A stretch of 64,000 nt of DNA from Fimenecus sp963590415 (GCA_963590415.1 CAVAPB010000008.1:22088-86087); one strand, 5' to 3'; numbered from the stretch's first letter, positions 44,114 to 52,639 are shown. Made by a program: numbers and translations. Notes: generated by a model not told the origin, from the sequence alone.

Positions 44114-44689
44114 ATGGAAAAAACAGTTTTAGTTGAAACATCGGCAAGACATGTTCATGTTACAAAAGAGGCGCTTGAAGTTCTTTTCGGCGAGGGTTAT
44201 GAGCTCACAAAGAAAAAGGACCTTTCACAGCCCGGTCAGTACGCTTGCGAGGAGAGAGTACAGGTAATCGGCGAGAAATCGTCATTCCCGGCAGTTTCAA
44301 TTCTCGGTCCCGTAAGAAGCGCTTGTCAGGTTGAAATATCGGCTTCAGACGCACGCTCAATAGGCGTTAAGGCTCCCGTAAGAGAGTCGGGTGACATCGC
44401 AGGCAGCGGTGCTTGCAAGTTGGTAGGCCCCAAGGGTGAGCTTGAGCTTAAAGAGGGCGTTATCGTTGCAAAGCGCCACATACATATGACTCCCGAGGAT
44501 GCAGAGAAGTACGGACTTAAAGATAAGCAGGTCGTATCGGTTAAAATCGACTCGGCAGAGCGTTCGCTTGTTTTCGGCGATACCGTTGTAAGAGTAAGCC
44601 CCAAGTTTTCTCTCGCAATGCATATCGACACCGATGAGGCAAATGCGGTTCTTGCTCCCGCAGGCGTTATGGGCGTAATTCTCGACTGA
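44114..44689 (+). CDS. pduL: PduL-type phosphate acyltransferase
   Basis: 191 residues of the PduL phosphotransacylase family (two beta-barrel repeats). The zinc-binding histidine motifs SARHVHVT (residues 10-17) and AKRHIHMT (about 118-125) are both intact. PduL exchanges acyl-CoA and acyl-phosphate. The N-terminal microcompartment-targeting helix is missing and no shell protein is nearby, so this is the cytosolic form, probably acting as the phosphotransacetylase that draws ATP (via acetate kinase) from the acetyl-CoA made from pyruvate. It is last in the hexuronate operon. Confidence 0.88.
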   Translation: MEKTVLVETSARHVHVTKEALEVLFGEGYELTKKKDLSQPGQYACEERVQVIGEKSSFPAVSILGPVRSACQVEISASDARSIGVKAPVRESGDIAGSGACKLVGPKGELELKEGVIVAKRHIHMTPEDAEKYGLKDKQVVSVKIDSAERSLVFGDTVVRVSPKFSLAMHIDTDEANAVLAPAGVMGVILD

Positions 44690-44708
44690 TTTGTTTTGAG
44701 ATAAAATC

Positions 44709-44744
44709 AACGGGATACTCTCTTATGAGGGTATCCCGTTTTTG
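44709..44744 (+). terminator. Rho-independent terminator after pduL
   Basis: AACGGGATAC (44709-44718) pairs with GTATCCCGTT (44731-44740), with an inner CTC/GAG extension, and TTTTG follows. Confidence 0.85.
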
Positions 44745-44750
44745 TGAGTT

Positions 44751-44779
44751 TTATATGAAATTATCCGAGAAGTTCAGCT
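44751..44779. repeat. Direct repeat, left copy
   Basis: 26 of 29 bases match 45171-45199. Read on the minus strand, both copies encode the tail A/E-L-L-G followed by TAA, which hints at the duplicated 3' end of a lost gene. Confidence 0.65.
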
Positions 44780-45170
44780 CTATGAGCTAGTGCCTTTGTG
44801 GATTTTCGGACAGCCGCAAGGGCTGTCCCTACGGTATGATATAAATTATAATCCGTGCGAAGCATCCACACCTCTTCACTCTTCACTCTTACCTCGCCCG
44901 AAAGGGCGTAAACTCCCCCAGGCATTTTTTGCGAAAAATGCCAGCCCCCTCGGAGATGGGGCGGAAGCACTAATTGAGTTTCATATAAAATGCGTCTTGA
45001 AGCGTCGCACAAAATCGACCATAACAATCAAATTGTATTTTACCTTATACCGTAGGGGCGAACTGTGTTCGCCCGCTTTTTTGTTACTGCTGAAATTGGC
45101 GGGCGACCGCAGGTCGCCCCTACGGGTTGTGCGTTTCAATATCGGGTAGGGGGCTTGCTCCCACCGTTAT

Positions 45171-45199
45171 TTATATCAAATTACCCGAGAAGTTCCGCT
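45171..45199. repeat. Direct repeat, right copy
   Basis: Partner of 44751-44779, exactly 420 bp away. On the minus strand an open frame continues upstream from this copy as a 19-codon peptide (MFTSSEGTYVAAEEAELLG, 45237-45181), the possible stub of a gene. Confidence 0.6.
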
Positions 45200-45279
45200 T
45201 CCTCCGCGGCAACATAGGTTCCCTCTGACGATGTAAACATAAAACACCCATAAAAGCTGCGTTATTGAAAACAACAAAG

Positions 45280-45306
45280 AAAAAACGCTCACCGAAAGGT
45301 GAGCGT
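45280..45306 (-). terminator. Rho-independent terminator of rpmB
   Basis: On the minus strand: ACGCTCACC (45306-45298), loop TTTC, GGTGAGCGT (45293-45285), then TTTTTTC. It lies 20 bp after the rpmB stop. Confidence 0.85.
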
Positions 45307-45326
45307 AAGTTCATTCAGCAATTAAG

Positions 45327-45512
45327 TTAAGCTCTTGTAACCTTACCTGAACGAAGGCAACGAGTGCAAGCATAAACTCTTTTAGGAGAGCCGTTTACGA
45401 TTGCTCTAACTCTTTTTACATTAGGCTTCCAAGTTCTGTTAGAACGTCTGTGTGAGTGAGAAACTTTAATGCCGAAAGCAACATCTTTTCCGCAGAATTC
45501 ACATTTTGCCAT
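45327..45512 (-). CDS. rpmB: 50S ribosomal protein L28
   Basis: 61 residues: MAKCEFCGKDVAFGIKVSHS, then NRTWKPNVKRVRAI and a second Cys pair CTRCLRSGKV. The C-x2-C pairs make it the zinc-binding (C+) form of L28. AAAGGAGGTG precedes ATG 45512; a longer frame beginning inside the ribosome binding site is rejected. Monocistronic, with its own promoter and terminator. Confidence 0.95.
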   Translation of the reverse strand: MAKCEFCGKDVAFGIKVSHSHRRSNRTWKPNVKRVRAIVNGSPKRVYACTRCLRSGKVTRA

Positions 45513-45548
45513 AGTGCGAGGCACCTCCTTTAATCGATAACAGACAGT

Positions 45549-45577
45549 ATTTTAACAGAATATTTAGTTAATTGCAA
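45549..45577 (-). promoter_or_regulatory. Promoter of rpmB
   Basis: Minus strand: TTGCAA (45577-45572), 17-bp spacer, TAAAAT (45554-45549). Confidence 0.65.
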
Positions 45578-45698
45578 GCCTTTTTACAAAAAAATATATT
45601 TTTTTTAGCTTTTTGGCTTTTTTCAGCGGTAAAAAGGCGGCGAAAAGCACGGGATAAAAATATTTTCTCCGATTTTTGATAAATTTTATAAAAAACAC

Positions 45699-45727
45699 TT
45701 GCAATTTCAATCCGTATAATATATAAT
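45699..45727 (+). promoter_or_regulatory. recA promoter
   Basis: TTGCAA (45699-45704), 17-bp spacer, TATAAT (45722-45727). Transcription would start near 45733, immediately before the LexA box. Confidence 0.7.
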
Positions 45728-45735
45728 TTAGAAAA

Positions 45736-45749
45736 CGAACATTTGTGCG
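45736..45749 (+). promoter_or_regulatory. LexA (SOS) box
   Basis: CGAACATTTGTGCG matches the Gram-positive LexA consensus CGAAC-N4-GTTCG except for one base. It overlaps the predicted recA start point, so LexA bound here would block recA. Confidence 0.7.
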
Positions 45750-45766
45750 ATTGTGAGGTTAAGCTA

Positions 45767-46894
45767 ATGGCACCTAAAACCAATATAACAAAAAACGACA
45801 ATAAAAAGAAAGCTCTTGAAACAGCTCTTTCTCAGATTGAGAAAAAATACGGCGAGGGCGCAATTATGCGCTTGGGCGAAGGCAACGCTCTCAATATTGA
45901 GGCTATCCCCACAGGCTCGATAGCTCTTGACGCCGCAACGGGTATCGGCGGCTTCCCGAAGGGCAGGATTATCGAAATATACGGACCCGAGTCCTCGGGT
46001 AAAACCACCCTTGCGCTTCACGCGGTGGCTCAGGCGCAAAAGGCGGGCGGTGAGGCGGCTTTTGTTGACGCAGAGCATGCGCTTGACCCCGTCTATGCAC
46101 ACAACCTCGGCGTTGATGTCGATTCCTTGCTTGTATCCCAGCCGGACGACGGCGAGCAGGCTCTTGAAATCGTTGAGCAGCTTGCACGCTCGGGCGCTCT
46201 TGATGTAATCGTTGTAGACTCGGTTGCGGCGCTTGTACCGAGGGCAGAAATCGACGGTGAAATGGGTGACAGCCACATGGGTGCTCACGCAAGGCTTATG
46301 TCGCAGGCAATGCGTAAGCTCGCAGGCGTTATCTCAAAGTCAAATACAATAATTATCTTTATAAATCAGCTTCGTGAAAAGGTCGGCGTTGTTTTCGGCA
46401 ATCCCGAGACCACAACGGGCGGTCGTGCGCTTAAATTCTACGCAAGCATCCGTATGGATGTCCGCAGAACAGAGACCCTCAAGGGTACAAACGGCGAGTT
46501 TATCGGCTCTCATACAAAGGTTAAAATTGTTAAGAACAAGGTTGCGCCACCCTTTAAGACTGCAGAGTTTGACATTATGTTCGGCGAGGGCATTTCAAGG
46601 GAAAGCGAGCTTGTCGATATGGCTGTAAACTTCGATATTATGAAGAAAAGCGGCGCATGGTTCTCCTACGGCGAGACAAGAGTCGGTCAGGGCAGGGAGA
46701 ACACAAAGCAGTATCTTAAGGATAACCCCGATATTGCAAATGAAATTGAGACTAAAATCAGAGCGAAGATTGAAGAGTCGAGAAATAAAACAGATAATTT
46801 TGACAGCGCTGACGAGGTTATAGCATACAAGCCCGTTGCAACGACTAAGGACGAAGCAAGGGCGAAAATCGATGTAATCGTTGACGACGAATAA
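45767..46894 (+). CDS. recA: Recombinase RecA
   Basis: 375 residues: Walker A GPESSGKTT (about 71-79), MR motif EKKYGEGAIMRLGEG, L2-region NQLREKVGVVFGNPETTTGG and the ALKFYASIRMDVRR core. The C-terminal tail is acidic (VIVDDE). ATG 45767 follows GTGAGGT. RecA drives strand exchange and LexA self-cleavage. recX follows after 2 nt. Confidence 0.97.
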   Translation: MAPKTNITKNDNKKKALETALSQIEKKYGEGAIMRLGEGNALNIEAIPTGSIALDAATGIGGFPKGRIIEIYGPESSGKTTLALHAVAQAQKAGGEAAFVDAEHALDPVYAHNLGVDVDSLLVSQPDDGEQALEIVEQLARSGALDVIVVDSVAALVPRAEIDGEMGDSHMGAHARLMSQAMRKLAGVISKSNTIIIFINQLREKVGVVFGNPETTTGGRALKFYASIRMDVRRTETLKGTNGEFIGSHTKVKIVKNKVAPPFKTAEFDIMFGEGISRESELVDMAVNFDIMKKSGAWFSYGETRVGQGRENTKQYLKDNPDIANEIETKIRAKIEESRNKTDNFDSADEVIAYKPVATTKDEARAKIDVIVDDE

Positions 46895-46896
46895 TT

Positions 46897-47535
46897 ATGG
46901 AATTAAGCGTTAAACCCGGAAAGGCACAGAAGATACATATTTACATTGACGGCGAATACAGAATGACCGTTGACAGTAACTTCTGGTATTCCGAGAGGTG
47001 GCATAAATTAAACAGTGTTGACGAGGAGGAGTTGGCTGAGCTTGAATGCTCGGTCAACTCCCGTCGTGCTTTCTTAAACGGAATGAATTTGCTCTCACGC
47101 CGTGCTCATTCGAAAAAGGAGATCGTCATAAAGCTTTCGCAGAAATATCCCAAGGAAGCGGCACAGTCCGCAGCCGATAAGCTTGAAGAGCTTCGGCTGA
47201 TTAACGATGAAAAATTTGCACAGCTGTACGCTGAAGAACTTTACGAACGGAAAAAGTACAGCCCTAAAAGAATAGAAAATGAACTCAAATTAAAGGGAAT
47301 AAGCTCGGAAATTGCAAGTGAAACAGTAAAATCACTTGACAAAGACGATTTTAATCGTATTATATTATTGTTAAATTCCAAATACCGCAATAAGCTGTCC
47401 GACGAAAAGAACATCAAGCGGACTATTAACGCCCTTATGCGAATGGGCTACTCCTATTCCGATATAAGAAAGGCGCTGGAAGAGGTTGCGGACACGGACA
47501 ATGATTTGAAAGGCTATGGTAATTACTATGAGTAA
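46897..47535 (+). CDS. recX: RecA regulator RecX
   Basis: 212 residues of mostly helical triple repeats. Recognisable pieces are LLSRRAHSKKEIVIKLSQKY, the repeat LIND-KFAQLYAEELYERKKYSPKRIENELKLKGI, and the C-terminal RMGYSYSDIRKALEEV. RecX caps or destabilises RecA filaments. It is joined to recA in one operon and overlaps rimO by 8 nt. Confidence 0.88.
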   Translation: MELSVKPGKAQKIHIYIDGEYRMTVDSNFWYSERWHKLNSVDEEELAELECSVNSRRAFLNGMNLLSRRAHSKKEIVIKLSQKYPKEAAQSAADKLEELRLINDEKFAQLYAEELYERKKYSPKRIENELKLKGISSEIASETVKSLDKDDFNRIILLLNSKYRNKLSDEKNIKRTINALMRMGYSYSDIRKALEEVADTDNDLKGYGNYYE

Positions 47536-48856
47536 AAAAATAGGTATGATTTCGCTCGGCTGTCCGAAAAATCAGGTCGATGCGGAAATTATGCTTGCAC
47601 GCCTCGCACAGAACGGCTTTGAAATTACGGACGATGTCGACGGTGCGGACGCGGTAATCATAAACACCTGCGGCTTTATCGAGGACGCCAAGAAAGAGGC
47701 TATAGAAAATATTCTCGATATGGTCGAACTTAAAAATGAGGGGATAATCGGTAAGATTATCGTTACGGGCTGCCTTGCCGAAAGGTACAGAGAAGAAATT
47801 GCAAAGGAATTTCCCGAGGTTGACGCTGTTGTGGGCATAGGCTCAAACGGCGACATTTGCGAAATCTGTGAAAGGACGCTCGGAACTGACGAAACGGTTG
47901 AGAGCTTTACGGACAAAACCTGCTTGCCGCTCAACGGCGAGAGAATGCTCACAACCCCGTCTTATTTTGCATATCTTAAAATTGCCGAGGGCTGCTCGAA
48001 TCACTGCACATATTGCGCTATTCCGTCAATCAGGGGCGAGTTCCGATCAAGACAGCCCGAGGATGTAATCAAGGAAGCGCAGGACCTTGTCCGTGCGGGC
48101 GTAAAGGAGATTGTCGTTGTCGCACAGGACACGACAAGATACGGAGAGGACCTGTTCGGCAAGTCGGCGTTGCCTGCTCTTTTGACTTCGCTTGCGAAAA
48201 TCGAGGGCTTGGAATGGATAAGAGTCCTCTATTGCTATCCCGAGCGCATAACTGACGACCTTATAGATGTCTTTGCAAAGAATGATAAGATAGTTAAATA
48301 CTTTGACATTCCGATTCAGCACGCAAGCGCAACGGTTCTTAAAAGAATGAACCGTGTCGGCGATATGGACAGTCTGCTTGCGCTTATCGGAAAAATCAGG
48401 ACTAAAATCCCCAATGTCGTTTTGAGAACTACTCTCATAACGGGCTTCCCGGGCGAAACCGAGGAGGATTTTGATACGCTTTCGGAATTTGTCGAAAAGG
48501 CGCAGTTTGACAGGCTCGGCTGCTTTGCTTACTCGGCAGAGGAGGGCACGCCTGCCGCAAAGCTTCCCGACCAGATTGATGAAGATGTCAAAAAAGAACG
48601 CGGGGAGGCTATTATGGAACAGCAATTCCGCATTTTTGAGAAGCTTAACGAACAGAACATTGGTAAGATTATGCGTACCGTTGTTGAAGGCTACGACGCT
48701 TACACCGACACATACTACGGCAGAACATGGCGAGATGCGCCGGAAATAGACGGAACCGTAAACTTCACCTGCGGCTATGAGCTCAACGCAGGCGACTTTG
48801 TCGATGTTGAGATAATGGGCACTAACGAATATGATTTAATCGGAGAGGTAGTATGA
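47528..48856 (+). CDS. rimO: Ribosomal protein S12 methylthiotransferase RimO
   Basis: 442 residues. The N-terminal MTTase domain opens KIGMISLGCPKNQVDAE with three cluster-binding Cys. The radical SAM motif CSNHCTYC is at about 157-164, and the C-terminal TRAM domain is at about 375-442. It adds a methylthio group to Asp of ribosomal protein S12. ATG 47528 gives the family-typical start; ATG 47516 is 2 nt from the AAAGG ribosome binding site. The end overlaps pgsA by 4 nt. Confidence 0.93.
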   Translation: MSKKIGMISLGCPKNQVDAEIMLARLAQNGFEITDDVDGADAVIINTCGFIEDAKKEAIENILDMVELKNEGIIGKIIVTGCLAERYREEIAKEFPEVDAVVGIGSNGDICEICERTLGTDETVESFTDKTCLPLNGERMLTTPSYFAYLKIAEGCSNHCTYCAIPSIRGEFRSRQPEDVIKEAQDLVRAGVKEIVVVAQDTTRYGEDLFGKSALPALLTSLAKIEGLEWIRVLYCYPERITDDLIDVFAKNDKIVKYFDIPIQHASATVLKRMNRVGDMDSLLALIGKIRTKIPNVVLRTTLITGFPGETEEDFDTLSEFVEKAQFDRLGCFAYSAEEGTPAAKLPDQIDEDVKKERGEAIMEQQFRIFEKLNEQNIGKIMRTVVEGYDAYTDTYYGRTWRDAPEIDGTVNFTCGYELNAGDFVDVEIMGTNEYDLIGEVV

Positions 48857-49455
48857 AATTAAACACGCCGAATAAGCTCACAATAGCACGCATAATAATC
48901 ACGCCTTTTTATCTTGCGGTAATACTTTGGGAAAGTCTGCCGCACAGATTTCTGATTGCAACGGCGATTTTTGCCGTCGCTGCGATAACGGATGCCATAG
49001 ACGGCAAGCTTGCGAGGAAAAACAATCAGATTACCAACTTCGGTAAATTACTTGACCCCATTGCGGACAAGGTGCTGACGACCTCTGCTCTGCTTGCGTT
49101 TATGAAAATGGGACTTTGCAACATCTGGATAGTAATGATAGTTCTCACAAGGGAATTTACCATTGCTTCGATAAGAATGATTGCCGCATCGAACGGAACG
49201 GTTATACCCGCAAATATATGGGGCAAGCTCAAAACCACCAGTCAGATGACCTTTACAATCGTCATTATGCTCCTTTGCGAGGTTGATTATATAATCAACG
49301 ATGTTTTACAGTCGGATTCTCTTAAAAATCTGCCCGATTGGCTAACTCTTTCAAATGTTTCAAACGGACTTTTGTGGATAACTGCGGTACTTACTGTCAT
49401 ATCCGGCATAATATATATAAAAGACAGTAAAAATTCGATTGATTATTCAAAATAA
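48853..49455 (+). CDS. pgsA: CDP-diacylglycerol-glycerol-3-phosphate 3-phosphatidyltransferase
   Basis: 200-residue membrane enzyme with the CDP-alcohol phosphotransferase motif DG-x2-AR-x8-G-x3-D-x3-D, seen as DGKLAR then FGKLLDPIADK. It has about five helices. It makes phosphatidylglycerol phosphate for the membrane. It follows rimO by overlap, and the next promoter lies inside its last codons. Confidence 0.93.
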   Translation: MKLNTPNKLTIARIIITPFYLAVILWESLPHRFLIATAIFAVAAITDAIDGKLARKNNQITNFGKLLDPIADKVLTTSALLAFMKMGLCNIWIVMIVLTREFTIASIRMIAASNGTVIPANIWGKLKTTSQMTFTIVIMLLCEVDYIINDVLQSDSLKNLPDWLTLSNVSNGLLWITAVLTVISGIIYIKDSKNSIDYSK

Positions 49456-49467
49456 GTGTGGTACAAT
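49439..49467 (+). promoter_or_regulatory. Promoter of the cysE-cysS operon
   Basis: TTGATT (49439-49444), 17-bp spacer with TG one base before the -10, then TACAAT (49462-49467): an extended -10 promoter. It is embedded in the 3' end of pgsA. Confidence 0.65.
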
Positions 49468-49475
49468 ATTAAAGA

Positions 49476-49711
49476 TAAAAATGCCGTGATTAAGAAGAGT
49501 AGTGTTTTCTTCGGCTTTTAGAGAGAGGGCGCCGTCGGCTGAAAGCGCCTTTAAGACGGGAATTTACGAAGTGCGCTTATGAGCAGGCGGGGGGAATTTA
49601 AGTATCTCCGCACGCAGGGGTGCGTTAAAGCCTTTATGAGTTACAAATCGAAGTGGAACCGCGAACCTTTCGCCTTCGGAGTCTTTGGGACTTCGGAGGT
49701 TTTTTATTTTT
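49476..49711 (+). ncRNA. T-box riboswitch, cysteine specifier
   Basis: Stem I has the AGAGAG bulge followed by GGCGCC...GGCTGAAAGCGCC. The specifier TGC (Cys) is at 49572-49574, followed by a purine and CTTATGAG, exactly as in the tryptophan T-box at 52705. The T-box core AAGTGGAACCGCG (49651-49663) can pair with uncharged tRNA-Cys NCCA. The terminator stem CCTTCGGAGTC (49673-49683) / GACTTCGGAGG (49689-49699) is followed by TTTTTTATTTTT. Low charged tRNA-Cys should permit read-through into cysE-cysS. Confidence 0.9.
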
Positions 49712-49728
49712 ATATCGGAGGTGTTTTG

Positions 49729-50379
49729 ATGTTTGAGCAGTTAAGAGAAGACCTTGCGACCGTTAAGGACAGGGACCCTGCCGCCAAGTCGAACGCAGAA
49801 ATTCTCTTTTTGTATCCGGGACTCAAGGCCATAAGGATGCACCGCAAGGCATATTGGTTCTGGCATCACAATCACAGATTTATAGCGAGAGCAATATCTC
49901 AGCGGGCGGCAAGAAAAACGGGAATTGAAATTCATCCTGCCGCAAAAATAGGAAAAAGATTTTTCATTGACCACGGCACGGGCGTGGTAATCGGCGAAAC
50001 TACGGAGATAGGCGACGATGTTACGCTTTATCAGGGCGTTACGCTCGGCGGTACGGGTAAGGATGTCGGGAAGCGACACCCGACAATCGGCAACGGTGTT
50101 ATGATAGGCGCGGGCGCAAAGGTTCTCGGACCGTTTAAGGTCGGCGACAATTCAAATATAGCCGCAGGTGCTGTGGTGCTTGAGGAAATACCCGAAAACT
50201 GTACTGCCGTGGGCGTTCCGGCGAGGGTTGTCAAACAGGACGGTAAGCGTGTTGACAAGCTTGACCATGTCCATATTCCCGATCCCGTTTCGCAGGAGCT
50301 TTGCAGAATGTCCGTCAAGATAGAAAGACTTCAAAAAGAGCTTGAAGAAGAAAGGAAGAAGCATAATGAGGATATATAA
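49729..50379 (+). CDS. cysE: Serine O-acetyltransferase CysE
   Basis: 216 residues. A helical N-terminal domain (1-75) is followed by the left-handed beta helix: GIEIHPAAKIGKRFFIDHGT with catalytic His, VIGETTEIGDDVTLYQGVTL and GAGAKVLGPFKVG, ending VGVPARVVK. It makes O-acetylserine for cysteine synthesis. CGGAGG precedes ATG 49729; longer in-frame starts lie inside the T-box leader and are rejected. The charged C-terminal tail overlaps cysS by 14 nt. Confidence 0.95.
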   Translation: MFEQLREDLATVKDRDPAAKSNAEILFLYPGLKAIRMHRKAYWFWHHNHRFIARAISQRAARKTGIEIHPAAKIGKRFFIDHGTGVVIGETTEIGDDVTLYQGVTLGGTGKDVGKRHPTIGNGVMIGAGAKVLGPFKVGDNSNIAAGAVVLEEIPENCTAVGVPARVVKQDGKRVDKLDHVHIPDPVSQELCRMSVKIERLQKELEEERKKHNEDI

Positions 50380-51763
50380 CACTCTTACAAGAAGAAAAGA
50401 AGAGCTTAAAACAATTACGGACGGCGAGGTTAAAATCTATGCCTGCGGTCCCACCGTTTACAACTACATTCACATCGGAAATTCAAGACCGCTCTGCGTT
50501 TTTGACACGCTCCGCCGTTATCTTGAATACAGGGGATACAAAGTAAGATTTGTTCAAAATTTTACGGATATTGACGATAAGATAATTAAAAAGGCAATCG
50601 AAGAAAACTCCGATTATAAGACTGTTTCCGAGAAATACATTAAAGAATTCTGGACGGACGCCAAGGGGCTCAACTTCCGTGAGGCTACCGTTCATCCTAA
50701 GGCTACGGAAAACATTGACGAGATAATCAATATCATCTCAACCCTTGTTGAAAAGGGTTATGCTTATCCCGTTGAAAACGGCGATGTTTACTTCAGCCCG
50801 AAAAAGTTTTCCGAGTACGGCAAGCTTTCGCATCAGCCGCTGGAGGACCTTGAAGCGGGTGCGAGAATAAACATCGGAGAGCTTAAGAAGGAGCCCATGG
50901 ACTTCGCTCTCTGGAAAGGCGCAAAGCCCGGCGAGCCCTATTGGGACTCTCCCTGGGGCAAGGGCAGACCCGGCTGGCACATTGAGTGCTCGGCAATGGT
51001 GCATCGCTTCCTCGGCAACACAATTGACATTCACTGCGGCGGTCAGGACCTTATTTTCCCCCACCACGAGAACGAAATCGCACAGTCGGAGTGCTGCAAC
51101 GGCGTTCCTTTTGCTCATTATTGGATGCACAACGGCTATATCAATGTCGACAATGTCAAGATGTCAAAATCGCTCGGCAATTTCTTTACGGTTCGTGATG
51201 TGGCTGAAAAATACGGCTATGAGCCTATCCGTTATCTTATGATTTCTTCGCAGTACAGAAGTCCGATAAATTACAGCGTTGATATAATCGAGCAGTGCAA
51301 GGCGTCCCTTCAGAGACTTTACACCTGCCGCGACAGCCTTGATTTTGCGCTTAAAAACGCGACAGACACCGTTCCCGAAAATGCCGAGGAAATAAAAAAT
51401 CAGCTCTCTTCAAGGCGTGAACAGTTTATTGAGGCTATGGACGACGACCTCAACACGGCAGACGGCATTGCGGCTGTATTTGAGCTTGTAAAGGACATAA
51501 ATGTCAATGTAATCAACTCGCAGTCGGCAGAGCTGATAATGTTTGCCGCTTCTTTGTTTGACGAATTGACAAATGTGCTCGGCCTTGTATATAATAGAGA
51601 CACAGACAACCTTGACGAAGATGTTGAAAAGCTTATTGAAGCCCGTCAAAATGCCCGTAAGGAGAAAAATTGGGCAGAGGCGGACAGGATAAGAGACGAG
51701 CTCAAGGCTCAGGGTATTGTCCTTGAGGACACTCCGCAGGGCGTGAAGTGGCACAGGGAATAA
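50366..51763 (+). CDS. cysS: Cysteinyl-tRNA synthetase
   Basis: 465-residue class I synthetase: zinc-binding CGPTVYNYIHIGNSRP (HIGH region, about 28-43), GWHIECSAM, the zinc ligands around GGQDLIFPHHENE and KMSKSLGN (about 267-274). The C-terminal DALR-like anticodon domain ends with GIVLEDTPQGVKW. It charges tRNA-Cys, so the upstream T-box senses the enzyme's own substrate. ATG 50366 follows AGGAAG. Confidence 0.96.
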   Translation: MRIYNTLTRRKEELKTITDGEVKIYACGPTVYNYIHIGNSRPLCVFDTLRRYLEYRGYKVRFVQNFTDIDDKIIKKAIEENSDYKTVSEKYIKEFWTDAKGLNFREATVHPKATENIDEIINIISTLVEKGYAYPVENGDVYFSPKKFSEYGKLSHQPLEDLEAGARINIGELKKEPMDFALWKGAKPGEPYWDSPWGKGRPGWHIECSAMVHRFLGNTIDIHCGGQDLIFPHHENEIAQSECCNGVPFAHYWMHNGYINVDNVKMSKSLGNFFTVRDVAEKYGYEPIRYLMISSQYRSPINYSVDIIEQCKASLQRLYTCRDSLDFALKNATDTVPENAEEIKNQLSSRREQFIEAMDDDLNTADGIAAVFELVKDINVNVINSQSAELIMFAASLFDELTNVLGLVYNRDTDNLDEDVEKLIEARQNARKEKNWAEADRIRDELKAQGIVLEDTPQGVKWHRE

Positions 51764-51775
51764 AAGGAGGAAATT

Positions 51776-52639
51776 ATGGGCGTATTAAACAGACCGGCTA
51801 TCAAGTATGAGGCAAGGAATTTTATTTCAATCGACACGAGATGGCTTAAGATGTTCTTTGCTGGATTTATCATTTACATCTTGAGTAACGGCTTTAGCAT
51901 TTTTGTAAATCTGAAAAATGCTTTTTCCAACGGCTTTGTGTTCTACGACGATTATTATTCACGGGCAGGAGACGCTTCGACTTACGGATTGACAAGCGGT
52001 AATTTTATTATCGGATTGATACTTATGCCCTTTACCGTTGCGCTTGCAGGCTATTATCTCAACCATATCAGAGGCTTCAACCCGGGTTGGAAATCGCTTT
52101 ACAAAGAGGGTATCGACAATTTCGGCAAATATATTGCAACAATGATTGTCCGTGAGATTTATGTATTTCTTTGGTCGTTGCTTTTCATTATTCCCGGCGT
52201 TATAAAGCATTACGCATATTCACAGACAAAGTACATTATCCATGATAACAACAATCTCAAAACAAGCGACGCTATTAAAATGAGCGATATTATGACCAAG
52301 GGCTTCAAGTTTGATTTGTTCGTGCTTGATTTGAGCTTCATTCTTTGGTATATGCTCGTTGCGTGCACCGCAGGCATTGCAATTATCTATGTAACGCCCT
52401 ATGTTGAAACAACAAGAGCCATGTACTATGAAAATCTTAAAAAGCACGCTATCGACTCGGGACTTATTACTCCCGAATCATTCGGAATCGCTCCCGTTGA
52501 GCCCGAGCGCGGCTTTAACGGAGACCCGATGCAGAACGGCGGATTTACCTATGGCGGTGAGGGTATAGACGCTCAGTTTACCGTGGAGGACGAAAAGGCT
52601 CCCGAGGCTGAAAACAAGAACAACGAAGAAAATTTATAA
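51776..52639 (+). CDS. DUF975-family membrane protein
   Basis: 287 residues with four to five membrane helices (about 24-45, 83-106, 127-146, 181-207). It has the DUF975-type segment W-x-S-L-L-F-I-I-P-G-V-I-K-H-Y-A-Y-S followed by an Asp-rich acceptor-like loop, then a polar C-terminal tail rich in Gly, Glu and Asn. The function of the family is unknown. AAAGGAGG precedes the ATG. It is 12 nt after cysS and thus probably under the same T-box. Confidence 0.75.
   Translation: MGVLNRPAIKYEARNFISIDTRWLKMFFAGFIIYILSNGFSIFVNLKNAFSNGFVFYDDYYSRAGDASTYGLTSGNFIIGLILMPFTVALAGYYLNHIRGFNPGWKSLYKEGIDNFGKYIATMIVREIYVFLWSLLFIIPGVIKHYAYSQTKYIIHDNNNLKTSDAIKMSDIMTKGFKFDLFVLDLSFILWYMLVACTAGIAIIYVTPYVETTRAMYYENLKKHAIDSGLITPESFGIAPVEPERGFNGDPMQNGGFTYGGEGIDAQFTVEDEKAPEAENKNNEENL

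Larger units (their letters stand above)
44745..45278. repeat. Gene-free, hairpin-rich REP-like region
   Basis: No credible gene in over 500 bp. Hairpins: GGACAGCC/GGCTGTCC (44808-44828, then CCTACGG); CGCCC-GAAA-GGGCG (44894-44907); GGCATTTTT/AAAAATGCC (44921-44942); and a nested element at 45050-45125. Its outer arms are CCGTAGGGGCGA (45050-45061) / TCGCCCCTACGG (45114-45125), with inner stems at 45056-45074 and 45101-45119. The whole is bracketed by near-identical 29-mers at 44751-44779 and 45171-45199 (26/29 matches, exactly 420 bp apart). It resembles non-autonomous dispersed repeats of Clostridia. Confidence 0.7.

Noticed and set aside
44114..44689. Bacterial microcompartment operon around pduL
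   Set aside because: No shell protein genes in the window and no encapsulation peptide on PduL.
44761..45149. Open frames on both strands between pduL and rpmB
   Set aside because: They cross the REP-like hairpins, have no ribosome binding sites and no recognisable protein pattern.
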